64,000 bases of DNA from Egbenema bharatensis (GTDB lineage: Bacteria; Cyanobacteriota; Cyanobacteriia; Elainellales; Elainellaceae), in assembly GCF_048077055.1 (NCBI RefSeq), contig NZ_CP182236.1, forward strand, positions 7,192,001 through 7,256,000, in the 5' to 3' direction. Under the pieces are notes generated by a model, which did not search any database, was not told the origin of the DNA, and saw only the letters and a program-made list of their open reading frames with translations. A program made the position numbers and the translations under genes. Below, in pieces: positions 44,499 to 54,326 of this stretch. Numbering within the stretch: the first letter of the stretch is position 1; each line of letters begins with the position of its first letter.

Positions 44499-45077
44499 AT
44501 GCGACCTATTTCTCGAATGAATTATTTAGCCAGCCTTGGGTTAATACTGCTGTTGGGCTGTAGTGCAGTGACCCCACCCACTTCACCCACTTCTTCAACC
44601 CCACCCACCTCACCCACCTCAGGTGACACCCACGCACCTGCCGAAGCAACTCCGATCGCCCAATCTCCTGAACCTCAAGCTGGACAAGCCCAGGTGTTAC
44701 CCATTTCTGCTGAAGCTGATATCAACGGACAAATTATTCAACTGGAAGTGGCCAGGACTCAGGCACAACAGTCCCAGGGGCTAATGCACCGTCCGCCATT
44801 ACCCGACGATCGTGGGATGCTGTTTGTGTTTGACCCACCCCGATTTACTCGATTTTGGATGAGAAATACCCCCTCACCCCTCGACATGGTGTTTCTGCGA
44901 GAGGGTGAAGTTCTGACCATCATCGACAGTGCCCAACCCTGCGAGGCGGATCCCTGTCCCACCTACGGCCCAGATACTCCCACCCGAATTGATCAGGTGA
45001 TTGAACTGCGGGCGGGACGAGCGGCTGAACTGGGTTTAGCAGTGGGCGATCGGGTGCAGATTCGCTTCTTTGATTGA
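44499..45077 (+). CDS. DUF192 lipoprotein
   Basis: 192 aa. The signal MRPISRMNYLASLGLILLLG with Cys21 gives the lipobox LLLGC. A Pro/Thr/Ser linker (~25-50) is encoded by the CACCCAC-type repeat at 44571-44633. The DUF192 domain follows: VARTQAQQSQGLMHRPPLP, GMLFVFDPPRFTRFWMRNT, PLDMVFL, CPTYGPD. The function of DUF192 is unknown. The ATG at 44499 supplies the basic n-region. Confidence 0.87.
   Translation: MRPISRMNYLASLGLILLLGCSAVTPPTSPTSSTPPTSPTSGDTHAPAEATPIAQSPEPQAGQAQVLPISAEADINGQIIQLEVARTQAQQSQGLMHRPPLPDDRGMLFVFDPPRFTRFWMRNTPSPLDMVFLREGEVLTIIDSAQPCEADPCPTYGPDTPTRIDQVIELRAGRAAELGLAVGDRVQIRFFD
44571..44633 (+). repeat. CACCCACTT/CACCCACCT array in the DUF192 gene
   Basis: Degenerate nonamer/heptamer-like units translated as the Pro/Thr/Ser linker after the lipid-attachment site. 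Confidence 0.75.
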
Positions 45078-45626
45078 CGCTGATTAACGCCTGAGATCCA
45101 CCGCTTTCAGGTGTGGCAAGCTGGGTTCACAAAATTTATTGTGTTTAGCGAGAAAAATTAGTGCATTAGACCTGTATAGAAGATTGCCAATCTGCTATCA
45201 TTCTCCTCCTAGAAGCAGCGCAATGGAGGGACTCTAATTCTTGCCCCAGACAGCATCACTGCTCCAAGGAGCCTTGTTCGGAAGTTTACAATCGTTTCGG
45301 GTTCTACGGAGTAACCGATCGTGATCTGGGATAGCCCAAATAAAAATGGAGGTAATCTTTCGGAAGATGCAGTCCAACTTTCAAGATTTAATCTATCCTT
45401 GATACTTAAATCTTGAGCATCTCAAAGTCATCCCGATCGCAAGAAACGGTTACAGCAAGAAACGGCTAATCGAAAGTTGCGGTTTTAGCTCAGGATGGGG
45501 TGAATCAGGATTGTGTTAATCAAGAGTGGGACGTGAGCTATTTGGGAACCCTGACTCAGAATCTCAACTAGATACAAATCTCAACCATATACAAATCTCA
45601 ATTATATAAGGAGGTGAGCTGCTGAT
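45078..45626. other. Long leader region of the DUF2949 gene
   Basis: 549 bases with no gene. A direct repeat ATACAAATCTCAA (about 45572-45605) lies just before the ribosome-binding site AAGGAGGTGAG. No riboswitch class recognised. Confidence 0.5.
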
Positions 45627-45827
45627 ATGAACCCGACAAGTCATTCCCGTTTAATTCGTTTTCTCCAAGAGGATCTGGCTTTATCCTCCTCCTCGATCGC
45701 CATCGCCCTGCGCTATCGAGAGCAAGACCCCGGACCATTACCCATGATTTTGTGGCAATACGGTTTGATTACCCTGGATCAACTCGATCGAATTTTTGAT
45801 TGGTTAGAAACGGCGCAAACCTCATAG
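45627..45827 (+). CDS. DUF2949 family small protein (66 aa)
   Basis: MNPTSHSRLIRFLQEDLALS starts a helical protein. The motif LPMILWQYGLITLDQLDRIF (~39-58) matches cyanobacterial DUF2949. An unusually strong ribosome-binding site (AGGAGGTGA, 9 bases upstream) decides the ATG. The function is unknown. Confidence 0.83.
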   Translation: MNPTSHSRLIRFLQEDLALSSSSIAIALRYREQDPGPLPMILWQYGLITLDQLDRIFDWLETAQTS

Positions 45828-45902
45828 TCTCCCTCAAGGAGGATGAATATGTTGAGTGATCAACACTGTATTGCTCCCTTGCATTCCACAACTCAATACA
45901 CT

Positions 45903-45937
45903 AAAAAAGAGCGGGTCACTACAAGACTCGCTCTTAA
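45903..45937 (-). terminator. Rho-independent terminator of the aminotransferase gene
   Basis: On the minus strand AAGAGCGAGTC pairs with GACCCGCTCTT (one G-U pair) around a short loop, then TTTTTT. It lies 25-60 bases after the stop at 45962. It may also stop the convergent DUF2949 transcript. Confidence 0.88.
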
Positions 45938-45961
45938 TCGTTTAAAGGGATTGATTCAGAC

Positions 45962-47107
45962 CTAAGCCGTTAGCACTTTCGCCGCGGCCGATACGCCTGC
46001 TCCAGGGGTAAAGTCATAGTTCAACTTCTGCAACGTCGCTTCCAACGCCCCTAAGGCCGTCAAAATATCTCGATCGCTGACAAAGCCCAAATGTCCGACG
46101 CGGAAGATCTTACCCTTCAAATGATCCTGTCCACCTGCCAAAGCAATATCAAACTGTTTTCGCATCACCGATCGGATCTGCTCCGCCTCAACGCCGACCG
46201 GAGCCACCGAGGTAATGGCTGGACTGGCTGCATAATCGGGAGCCAGCAGGGGCAAGTTCAGCGCGCGCATGGCAGCACGAGTCGCGTTCATCTGCCGTTG
46301 ATGCCGGGCAAAGATATTTTCCAGCCCCTCTTTCTGCATCATTTTCAGAGCCACTTGCAGCCCAAAGAACATATTGACGGGAGGCGTGAAGGGATGGCTG
46401 TTTTTCGCTGCCTCTTTGCGGTATTTGCCCAGATCCAGGTAGAAACGCGGCAAGTTTGCATGGGGATACGCTTCCCAGGCTTTTGGACTGACGGCAACAA
46501 AGCCCAATCCGGGAGGCAGCATATAACCCTTTTGCGACCCAGAAGCCACCACATCCAATCCCCATTCATCGATCGGCACAGTGGTTGCCCCTAAGCTGGT
46601 CACAGCATCCACCATAATCAGGGCTCCGTGAGCTTTGACATGGCGATTGATGGTTTCTACATCGTTGAGAACCCCCGCTGAGGTTTCACTGTGGGTGACA
46701 ATCACCGCTTTAATTTGCTTGTCGGTGTCTGCCTCTAGCTGAGTGCGGAATTCTTCTGGGTCAAGGGGTTTACCCCACTCGGCGGAAATCCGGGTGACAT
46801 TCAAGCTGTAGGCTTCGCACACCTGGGCCCATCGATCGCCAAACTTACCATTAGTGCCGACTAACACGCGATCGCCCGAACTCAGAAAGTTGATGATGCC
46901 TGCTTCCATCGCCCCAGTCCCGCTAGAAGCCAGGATCAGCAGATCATTTTGCGTTTGGTGCAGCCACTTGAGTCCCTCTGTCACCTCCGCAATGACCTTC
47001 GAGAAATCCCCACTGCGATGCCCGATCGGATGCTTGGCCATGGCCAGTAGCACCTGCTCCGGTACGGGAGTGGGGCCGGGAATCATTAACATTAACTTGT
47101 CGTCCAT
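45962..47107 (-). CDS. Alanine/serine-glyoxylate-type aminotransferase (class V)
   Basis: 381 aa PLP enzyme. The PLP lysine is in GSQKGYMLPPG (~195). Upstream are MLMIPGPTPVPEQVLLAM, HRSGDFSKVI and LASSGTGAMEAGIINFL, which bind the phosphate, and VDAVTSLGATTVPIDEWG. It moves an amino group from alanine or serine to glyoxylate in photorespiratory metabolism. Cyanobacterial relatives were once called soluble hydrogenase small subunit. A clear terminator follows. Confidence 0.9.
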   Translation of the reverse strand: MDDKLMLMIPGPTPVPEQVLLAMAKHPIGHRSGDFSKVIAEVTEGLKWLHQTQNDLLILASSGTGAMEAGIINFLSSGDRVLVGTNGKFGDRWAQVCEAYSLNVTRISAEWGKPLDPEEFRTQLEADTDKQIKAVIVTHSETSAGVLNDVETINRHVKAHGALIMVDAVTSLGATTVPIDEWGLDVVASGSQKGYMLPPGLGFVAVSPKAWEAYPHANLPRFYLDLGKYRKEAAKNSHPFTPPVNMFFGLQVALKMMQKEGLENIFARHQRQMNATRAAMRALNLPLLAPDYAASPAITSVAPVGVEAEQIRSVMRKQFDIALAGGQDHLKGKIFRVGHLGFVSDRDILTALGALEATLQKLNYDFTPGAGVSAAAKVLTA

Positions 47108-47258
47108 CTGAGTCTGTCCTGCTTTTCCAAAAAGTCACCTAGCACTCATCCAGTTTGCGGGCTGTTAGAGGCTCCAAAGCCTAATATTGTCTCATTGTTT
47201 TCGGATCTATCGATAAAGATAATCTATATTTCCACAGTCTATCTCCGATTTGAGCCAT

Positions 47259-48722
47259 CTACTCCCTGGACTCCGCTTCTCCCATCAACCGCAATGGGCT
47301 AGGACTGCGTTTCTTGAAACGATCGCTGCTTTTCCCCAACTGCATCACAATCTGCTGATGCCGCTCTCGCGTAATTGGGTAGAAATACGCCAACACCAGT
47401 CCCCCAATTAGCACAATACTGGGCACAGGGGCAACCAGCCAGCGAATCGCCTGCAAGGCGGAATCCGGTTGGGTCAGAGTGACCTGATCCGCTCCACCCG
47501 ATACTAAACCTGCCCACTCCAGGACTGCACTGACCACGAACAGGGCGATCGCCACCCCAATTTTTTTTAATTGCACCACGAATCCATAGAAAATCCCTTC
47601 GCGCCGCTGTCCCGTATTCAGTTCATCCAGATCGACTACATCCGGCAGCATTGACCACGGCACCAGATAGGCGGTTGCCAGTCCTGCCCCGGCCAGGGCA
47701 CCTAATCCGTACATCCAGCCGATCTGCCCCGGTTGCAGGAAAAACAATCCAGCCTGAGCAATTAACGTGAGCGGAATCCCCATGCAGTAGATTGCCCGTT
47801 TACCGAATTTTTGACCCAACCATCCCCAGACCAGCATCGTCAGCAGAGCCGTTCCCTGAACCACCAGAGCCATCTGCGTGAAGTGGTGCTCCGGTAGCCC
47901 CATCCAATTGACCACAAAATAGGGTAGCATCGCCGCTGTCACCTGCAATCCTAACCAGGAGCAGAGATAGATCCCAACCACATAAAGAAAAGGACGATTT
48001 CTCAACGCCACCCGCATCTGCCACCAAAAGGGAGGAGCCGTAGGACGTTCCACCAAAGCCCGTTCAGACTCAATCTCTCGAAACCGGCGGTAAGTTCCCC
48101 AGATGCACAGGAATACCGCCAGCGTTGCCAGCCCGCCGCAGATGCCCCCCATGACGAGATACTTGTTACGGGGATCCGCAATCACCGTAAAGATCAGTTG
48201 CGCCAGGATTAAGCCAACAATGCTGCTGCCAATGCTAAAGGCGGCTTTATAGCTAACCAGGCTGGTACGTTCATCGTAATGACGAGTCAGTTCAGCGGCC
48301 AGGGTCGAGTAGGGCACAATCACCGCCGTTGAAGCAGCATAGAACAGAAAAGCGATCGCACTGTAATAGCCAAATAGCCCGATTTGATTCGACAGCGGGG
48401 GCACCCACCACTGCAAGACAAAACACAATCCCAGGGGAACCGCTCCCCAGACCATCCAGGGATACCGTCGTCCCCAGGGAGAACGGGTGCGATCGCTGAG
48501 CCAACCGACCAACGGGTCATTAATGGCATCCCAAACCTTTCCGACCAACAACACTGAACCGGCCAGGGCAGGGTTCAAGCCAGCGACATTAGTTAGAAAA
48601 AACAGCAAAAAGAAAACCAGGATACTACCCGGAATTTCACTCGACATTTCTCCCACTCCGTACCCTAATTTGGTTTGCAGGTCGGGCGGCTGGGTTGCGG
48701 CAGGCATGGACGGGTTAATCAT
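47259..48722 (-). CDS. GPH-family sugar:cation symporter (MFS)
   Basis: 487 aa, twelve predicted helices. Family signature near the N-terminus: KLGYGVGEMSSEIPGSILVF, then NDPLVGWLSDRTRSPWGRRY. The second half has LPDVVDLDELNTGQRREGIF, matching the MelB/LacS loop. It probably imports a glycoside with Na+ or H+; the substrate is unknown. The ATG at 48722 is used; one at 48707 is equally plausible. Confidence 0.87.
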   Translation of the reverse strand: MINPSMPAATQPPDLQTKLGYGVGEMSSEIPGSILVFFLLFFLTNVAGLNPALAGSVLLVGKVWDAINDPLVGWLSDRTRSPWGRRYPWMVWGAVPLGLCFVLQWWVPPLSNQIGLFGYYSAIAFLFYAASTAVIVPYSTLAAELTRHYDERTSLVSYKAAFSIGSSIVGLILAQLIFTVIADPRNKYLVMGGICGGLATLAVFLCIWGTYRRFREIESERALVERPTAPPFWWQMRVALRNRPFLYVVGIYLCSWLGLQVTAAMLPYFVVNWMGLPEHHFTQMALVVQGTALLTMLVWGWLGQKFGKRAIYCMGIPLTLIAQAGLFFLQPGQIGWMYGLGALAGAGLATAYLVPWSMLPDVVDLDELNTGQRREGIFYGFVVQLKKIGVAIALFVVSAVLEWAGLVSGGADQVTLTQPDSALQAIRWLVAPVPSIVLIGGLVLAYFYPITRERHQQIVMQLGKSSDRFKKRSPSPLRLMGEAESRE

Positions 48723-48879
48723 TGAAGCGGATAGCAGATAGGGAGAAAGGCAATACCGACATCCTATCTTGAGAAGAGCCACGCTTATTCTTCGCATCTG
48801 TCACACTGGAGAAGTTAAGCGCAGGATTTCCGGTTCCTGGCTCCCCATTCTCGATTTCCCATTCTCGATTTCCCATTTC

Positions 48880-50313
48880 ATGACTTCAAACCACGACTTC
48901 ACCACCGATCTTGATCAGGCAATTCAAAGCTTCGGCGATATTCAGGCAGAACTGAACTATCGTCAGGCGCAGGAGGTGTTGCGGGAACTGGTGAAAAAAC
49001 TGGATCTCACCCCCAAAGAACGAGAAGGTTTAGAGGCAGAAATTCAAAGCCTGGAGTTAATGCTGGATAAGCTCGATCGCCAGGTGATTCACATTGCCGT
49101 GTTTGGCATGGTGGGACGGGGGAAATCCTCGCTGTTGAACGCGCTGTTGGGACAAAACATTTTTGAGACAGGCCCAACCCACGGAGTCACGCAGACGATC
49201 CAAACCGCCCAGTGGAGTGCCAAGCGAGAGGCGATCGGCAGTAGTGATCATGATCTGTGGACTGTGACTTTACCCGGTTTAGGCAATTCCCGGATTGAAC
49301 TGATTGACACCCCTGGCATTGATGAAGTGGATGGGGAAACCCGCGAGGCATTGGCGCAGCAGATTGCCCGACAGGCAGATTTGATCCTGTTTGTGATCGC
49401 TGGAGATATTACCAAAGTTGAATTTGAGGCATTGTCAGAACTGCGTCAGGCGAGCAAACCGATCCTGTTAGTCCTGAACAAAATTGATCAGTATCCTGAA
49501 GCCGATCGCATTGCCATCTACGAAAAAATTCGAGACGATCGAGTGAAAAAGCTGCTGTCGCCGGAGGAAATTGTCATGGCAGCGGCCTCTCCCCTCATGG
49601 CCAGAGCTGTGCGTCGTCCCGATGGCAAACTGGTTCCCAACCTGAGTCGGGGAGAACCGCAAGTAGAGCAGGTGAAGCTGAAAATTCTGGAAATCCTGAA
49701 TCGGGAAGGGAAGGCCCTGGTTGCCCTCAACACCATGCTCTACACCGATGATGTGAATGCCCAACTGGTACACCGCAAGCTGGAAATCCGCGATCAAAAT
49801 GCCAATCAGGTGATCTGGCGCGGAGTCATGACCAAGGCCATCACCACTGCAATTAATCCTATTACCGTTGTGGATTTGCTCAGTGGAGCGGCGATCGATG
49901 TGGCTCTGATCGTGACCCTATCTCGCCTCTACGGGATTCCCATGACGGAACAAGGGGCAGTTGGTCTGCTACAAAAAATCGCCCTCAGCCTGGGGGGGAT
50001 TACCGCCAGCGAACTGTTGATTACCTTTGGGCTAGGTTCCCTCAAAAGCCTGCTGGGACTTTCAGCTCCTGCGACAGGCGGCTTATCCCTGGCTCCCTAC
50101 CTTTCGGTTGCCATCACTCAGGCTGCCATTGCTGGAGTCTCGACCTACGGCATTGGCCAGGTGATCAAAGTTTACCTGGCTAATGGAGCTTCCTGGGGGC
50201 CAGATGGGCCGAAAGTGGTGATCGATCGGATCCTATCGACGCTGGATGAAACCTCGATTATGAATCGGATTAAGGATGAATTGCAGGCAAAGCTGGGAAC
50301 CGTTGAAGAATAA
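48880..50313 (+). CDS. Era-like GTPase with membrane C-terminus (DUF697-like)
   Basis: 477 aa. G1 GMVGRGKSSLLNALLG (~74-89), G3 LIDTPGIDEVDGE (~140) and G4 LVLNKID (~196). The C-terminal ~150 residues have hydrophobic, glycine-rich segments (LLSGAAIDVALIVTLSRLYG; LSVAITQAAIAGVSTYGIGQ) like DUF697 GTPases of cyanobacteria. The cellular role is unknown. The ATG at 48880 follows a repeated CCATTCTCGATTT tract. The longer frame would overlap the symporter promoter. Confidence 0.85.
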   Translation: MTSNHDFTTDLDQAIQSFGDIQAELNYRQAQEVLRELVKKLDLTPKEREGLEAEIQSLELMLDKLDRQVIHIAVFGMVGRGKSSLLNALLGQNIFETGPTHGVTQTIQTAQWSAKREAIGSSDHDLWTVTLPGLGNSRIELIDTPGIDEVDGETREALAQQIARQADLILFVIAGDITKVEFEALSELRQASKPILLVLNKIDQYPEADRIAIYEKIRDDRVKKLLSPEEIVMAAASPLMARAVRRPDGKLVPNLSRGEPQVEQVKLKILEILNREGKALVALNTMLYTDDVNAQLVHRKLEIRDQNANQVIWRGVMTKAITTAINPITVVDLLSGAAIDVALIVTLSRLYGIPMTEQGAVGLLQKIALSLGGITASELLITFGLGSLKSLLGLSAPATGGLSLAPYLSVAITQAAIAGVSTYGIGQVIKVYLANGASWGPDGPKVVIDRILSTLDETSIMNRIKDELQAKLGTVEE

Positions 50314-50494
50314 TCCGTAGTTTCACGAATTTCTCGTCAGTCTTCATCCCAGCTTAGTAAACTTTTCGCCATCTCAGATTAGTCTAGGTGCAGGGCTAGT
50401 TACATACCCTACCCCGGAGAGACGGCAGGCAGAGAAGGGGGCTTACATCTGTCTGCCCATCTCTTGGGCAATGGCAATAAAAATCCCCGCTTGG

Positions 50495-50665
50495 GAGCTA
50501 CGGTGTACACACAAGTCATCTGCTCTAGCCACGACTGGGTTTGATCCTCCCTAACCCTCCTTAAAAAGGAGGGAACCGGATTAGAAGTCCCCCTTTTTAA
50601 GGGGGATTTAGGGGGATCTATCAGGGTTTGAGCCTCTCAGTCAAGATCTGTGTACACGGTAGCTC
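50495..50665. mobile_element. MITE-like element with GTGTACAC termini
   Basis: GAGCTACGGTGTACACA (50495-50511) and TGTGTACACGGTAGCTC (50649-50665) are inverted repeats with one mismatch. TTGG flanks both sides as a possible 4-bp duplication. Inside lies the GATCC(T/C)CCCTAA palindrome (50544-50619), also present at 2512-2621. No coding capacity. Confidence 0.6.
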
Positions 50666-50686
50666 TTGGGAGGGGAAGGGTGGGTT

Positions 50687-53266
50687 TTACTTCGACTGCA
50701 CAGCATACACACCATCCCAGGATGCGGGCGGAGATTCTTGCAAATAATGACTTGCCCGGTGCAGTAATAGCGCGGTAGCCCGATCGTCAGGTTTCAACCG
50801 TTGAGCCTGCCCAAAGTACTGCACAGCCGCCTTAAAGTTGCGCTGGTTATAGGCTTCTCGCCCAGCCTGATAAAGCTGAATAAATTCCTGCAAGGGACGA
50901 TCGAGTCCTCGATTGCGATCGTCAATTAGTTCATAAATCCGAATTGGTTTGGTCTTCCCCTTCACCCGCACACAATCCAATTCCCGAACCCAAACTTTCT
51001 CCTGACAAAACTGATAGGTGAATTCGCTCAGGATAATGTCGCATCCGTATTCCTTGGTTGCACCTTCCAGGCGGGAACTGATATCCACCCCATCCCCAAT
51101 CACCGTGTAATCCATCCGCTTTTGGGAACCAATATTTCCTGATACCACTTCACCCGAACTAATTCCCACCCCAAACCGGATCGGCGGTAAACCGATCGTT
51201 TCTCGCTTTTGGTTAAAGGCTGCCAACCGTTGTCGCATATCCAACGCAGACTGCACCGCCATCCAGGCATGGTTTTCCAACGGTAATGGGGCCCCAAATA
51301 CCGCCATCAGCGCATCGCCAATGAACTTATCCAGCGTCCCATCAAAGTTAAAGACGGCTTCCACCATCGTTTCAAAGTAGTTGTTCAACAACGCCACCAC
51401 ATCAGCCGCATTCATTTTTTCGGTTAACGAGGTGTAGCTGCGAATATCCGAGAACAGGATGGTGACTTCCTTCCGTTCCCCCACCATCAGGGCATCATCG
51501 CCCAGGGCCATCACCCGCTCTGCCACCTCAGGAGTCATATAGCGATACATCGTCGCCTTCATCCGTTTTTCCTGACTAATATCCTCCAAAACCACCAACC
51601 CACCTCGAACGCTTCCTTCAGGATTGGTAAGCGGACTGACGGTGAGGTTGATACTGCGTTCAAAGGTTTGGATGGTCAGGAGTCCGGAGTCCGGAGTTGG
51701 GAGGGGGGAGTCGGGAGTCGGGGGAGAGGGGGAATCGGGCGGGAGAAGCGTTGGGTCGTTCCAGCAGGGGATGAAGGCGTTGGGGTTTTGGCGATCGCGG
51801 GTGGCTAAAACGAGCTTGACCTTGCCAGACTCCGGATCCTGGATTTCTCCCACACCAACGACCAGGCTTTGTTCAGGCACATAGTGTCTGGCTCCGGTCT
51901 TGAGGCTGTCTTCCAGGCGAAACTGCAAATGGTCGATCGGGACAATTTCCCAGACCAGACGACCCAGCAGTTGGGGAATCCAGTCCTCCCATTGCGATCG
52001 ATCAGGCGAAGAGTTTGAAGCATTCAACGCACAGCCCAACAGGTGTAACGCAGCATCGTTAATCGTGACAATTCGGCCCTGCATATCAGTGGAAATGACG
52101 GCATCCGAAAGGCTTTGCAGAATATCTTTTTGATATTGCTTTTCCAATAGCACACTTTCAAACAGCTTGGCGTTTTCCAGGGCCATGCCCGCCTGAATGT
52201 TGAACGCCTGCATGAACTCCTCGTCAGAATTCGTAAAGTTGGACTGATTTTTGTTGATTAACTGCGTTACGCCAATCCGCACTCCTTCTGAGTTGTAGAT
52301 CGGCATACAGAGAATATTTCGCGTTCGGTATCCGGTCTGCTGATCGATCGTGGGGTCAAAGCGGGGATCGTCGTAGGCATTGGGAATGTTCAGCGTTTGC
52401 CCGGTAGAGGCCACATAGCCCGCAATCCCGCGATCGGCCGGAATCCGAATTTCCATCATGGTTTTGCCATCGGCTTTCGCCACCTTCGACCATAGCTCCC
52501 CCTTGTCTCGATCGATCATGAACAGGGTGCTGCGATCGGCGTGCATCAGGTTGCGGGCTTCATTCATCACCACTTGCAGGGTTTTCTCCAGGTCTAAACT
52601 CTGCCCCAGAAAGGAGGTGGCCTTCATCAGGGCTGCCACGCCGCGTTGGTTGCGAGCTGCCACGTAGAATGAACCGCAACTCTCTAAAATAATGCCGATC
52701 GACTCAGCAAACTCCCGAAACTGCTGCTCATCCTCTGCTGAAAAGGGACTGTCCCCCAGCTTATTCAGCAATTGCACCACCGCCACCACCTGATTTTTTT
52801 TGGTGTTGAAAATGGGCATACAGAGAATGTTGTGGGTGAGGTACCCCGTTTCCCGATCGATTTCTTTGTTGAAGAGGGGATGGGCGTAGGCATCGGCAAT
52901 ATTCAACACTTCTCCCGTCGTTGCCACATGACCCGCAATCCCAGAATTCAGTGGCACTCGCAGTTCCAGGACTTCTCCATCTTCCGCCTGAGCGATTTTT
53001 GACCAGAGTTGCTCCCGCTCCCGATCAACGAGAAAAATCGTGGTACGGTCTGCCTGAAGAATTTGCCCGATTTTCAGGGTAAAGGCCTCCAGCAGTTGTT
53101 CGAGCATCAACTCCAAAGATTCGGTATTGATTAGCTCGATCGCCTTCAGAAAATGCTCAAACTCATCGGTAATTTGCCGTAACAGTTCCATAAACTGCGT
53201 GACAGGCAAGTCTCGGACGCGATCGGTTAAGGTGCCGGAATGGCTTTGAGTGAGGGCAGTTAGCAT
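50687..53266 (-). CDS. GAF-GAF-PAS adenylate cyclase (class III)
   Basis: 859 aa. Two GAF domains (~60-205 and ~235-390; each with SGIAGHVATTG or RGIAGYVASTG), a PAS-like segment (DAVISTDMQGRIVTINDAAL), then a class III cyclase from ~585. The cyclase shows metal Asp in VTILFSDIRSYTS, FIGDALMAVFG, and YTVIGDGVDISSRLE, where Thr in YTVIG is typical of class IIIb adenylate cyclases. A TPR-like tail (AYNQRNFKAAVQYFGQAQRL) ends it. Low-complexity PSPPTPDSPLPTPDSG before the cyclase is repeat-encoded. It probably makes cAMP in response to a ligand bound by the GAF domains. The ATG at 53266 gives a soluble N-terminus. Confidence 0.88.
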   Translation of the reverse strand: MLTALTQSHSGTLTDRVRDLPVTQFMELLRQITDEFEHFLKAIELINTESLELMLEQLLEAFTLKIGQILQADRTTIFLVDREREQLWSKIAQAEDGEVLELRVPLNSGIAGHVATTGEVLNIADAYAHPLFNKEIDRETGYLTHNILCMPIFNTKKNQVVAVVQLLNKLGDSPFSAEDEQQFREFAESIGIILESCGSFYVAARNQRGVAALMKATSFLGQSLDLEKTLQVVMNEARNLMHADRSTLFMIDRDKGELWSKVAKADGKTMMEIRIPADRGIAGYVASTGQTLNIPNAYDDPRFDPTIDQQTGYRTRNILCMPIYNSEGVRIGVTQLINKNQSNFTNSDEEFMQAFNIQAGMALENAKLFESVLLEKQYQKDILQSLSDAVISTDMQGRIVTINDAALHLLGCALNASNSSPDRSQWEDWIPQLLGRLVWEIVPIDHLQFRLEDSLKTGARHYVPEQSLVVGVGEIQDPESGKVKLVLATRDRQNPNAFIPCWNDPTLLPPDSPSPPTPDSPLPTPDSGLLTIQTFERSINLTVSPLTNPEGSVRGGLVVLEDISQEKRMKATMYRYMTPEVAERVMALGDDALMVGERKEVTILFSDIRSYTSLTEKMNAADVVALLNNYFETMVEAVFNFDGTLDKFIGDALMAVFGAPLPLENHAWMAVQSALDMRQRLAAFNQKRETIGLPPIRFGVGISSGEVVSGNIGSQKRMDYTVIGDGVDISSRLEGATKEYGCDIILSEFTYQFCQEKVWVRELDCVRVKGKTKPIRIYELIDDRNRGLDRPLQEFIQLYQAGREAYNQRNFKAAVQYFGQAQRLKPDDRATALLLHRASHYLQESPPASWDGVYAVQSK
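51676..51740 (+). repeat. GGAGTCC/GGGAGTCG heptamer array in the cyclase gene
   Basis: Heptamers read in reverse as SPPTPDSPLPTPDSGLL, between the PAS-like and cyclase domains. Confidence 0.85.
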
Positions 53267-53504
53267 GGGGGACTGCAAAATGCTAGAGGCTACAGGTGAA
53301 AATATCAACAAAAATATAAACAATAGGCTATCGGCTATTGGTTGAAAAAAGAAGAACGGCGATGGAGAACTTGTCGGAATCTTTATCTTTCCTCCCTACT
53401 TCTACCTCCTATATTCATCACCCCGAGCACCAATCCGTGCATATGGGAGGAGATTACAGAGGCAGCAACCCCTAATTGATGCGAAATTGATGCCAATTTA
53501 AAGA

Positions 53505-53633
53505 GGGAGCATGTCACTTTTGCAGCCCTCACCCTAAATCCCTCTCCCTTTGGGAGAGGAACTTCCGATCCCCTTCTCCCTAGGGAGAAGGGACTGGGGG
53601 ATGAGGGTAAACTTTCAAAGGTGACATGTTCCC
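53505..53633. mobile_element. MITE, 129 bp, with perfect 9-bp target duplication
   Basis: The ends GGGAGCATGTCACTTTTGCA and AGGTGACATGTTCCC are inverted repeats. ATTTAAAGA occurs directly on both sides (53496-53504 and 53634-53642). The inside holds two nested hairpins (CTCTCCCTTTGGGAGAG; CTTCTCCCTAGGGAGAAG). The termini match the element at 44252. It encodes nothing and must have been moved by a transposase acting in trans. Confidence 0.88.
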
Positions 53634-53673
53634 ATTTAAAGATGCCTCAAAGATGCCAATAAACATAATTTCC

Positions 53674-53697
53674 GTAGCGCAGGCATCTTGCCTGCCC
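53674..53697 (+). repeat. GCAGGCATCTTGCCTGC palindromic repeat, copy 4
   Basis: GTAGCGCAGGCATCTTGCCTGC, then CCCGTAAGCTATTGGTGCTG, with a partial direct repeat CCCGTGAGCTATTGATCCTG. Confidence 0.88.
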
Positions 53698-54326
53698 GTA
53701 AGCTATTGGTGCTGCCCGTGAGCTATTGATCCTGTAAACGCAAAACAGAGATACATCAGAGCGCAGACTCCGATCGCCAAAGCTGAATGCGATCGCCCAG
53801 CCGGAGTAGGTCTGTAATAAGATTGCAATCAGAACGTCATACCTGCGTCATCTCAATGGAGGGCAAAAAATTTATACTGAAACGAATTTGCCAGTACTCC
53901 ATAGCGCAGTTCGCTTGTCCGTAAACCAGATGTACCGACTTAAAGAGCTTAGGGGGAATTTAAAGAAATTATTAAGCAAACTTAATTCAATTCCGGGTAC
54001 ATTTACGAAAAGACTCGTTATTCTTAATGAATAAAGAATAAAATTTGCTCAGGGAAAAAACTGAAGTGCCCTGATACCTGTCAGCAGAAATACTGCCTAT
54101 CCCGTGTTCCTCCTGACTTCTAACTCCTGATGAAGGGTTGTCGAACGGATATCAGGGGTGACGGATACAGGTCAGGGTGAGTCAGCAAGGAATAGGCGAT
54201 CGATTCTTGCAGATTCAATGTCTGAAGATTAAATAGCCTCAAGGTCGATCGTCTGGGACGGGAATCCCTGAAGGGGTTCAAACCGTCTGTATTGTGAGGA
54301 TGTGAACCAAGATCTCCGTTATCGGT

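Larger units (their letters stand above)
53267..54326. other. 1-kb intergenic region with MITE, palindrome and leader
   Basis: Contains the element 53505-53633, palindrome copy 4 at 53674-53697, and a possibly structured leader at 54066-54180. Nothing here looks coding. Confidence 0.6.

Noticed and set aside
54066..54180. ydaO/c-di-AMP riboswitch call
   Set aside because: The conserved blocks (CGAATCC, GACAGCTAAC) are not found in order; only a long-range pairing is visible.
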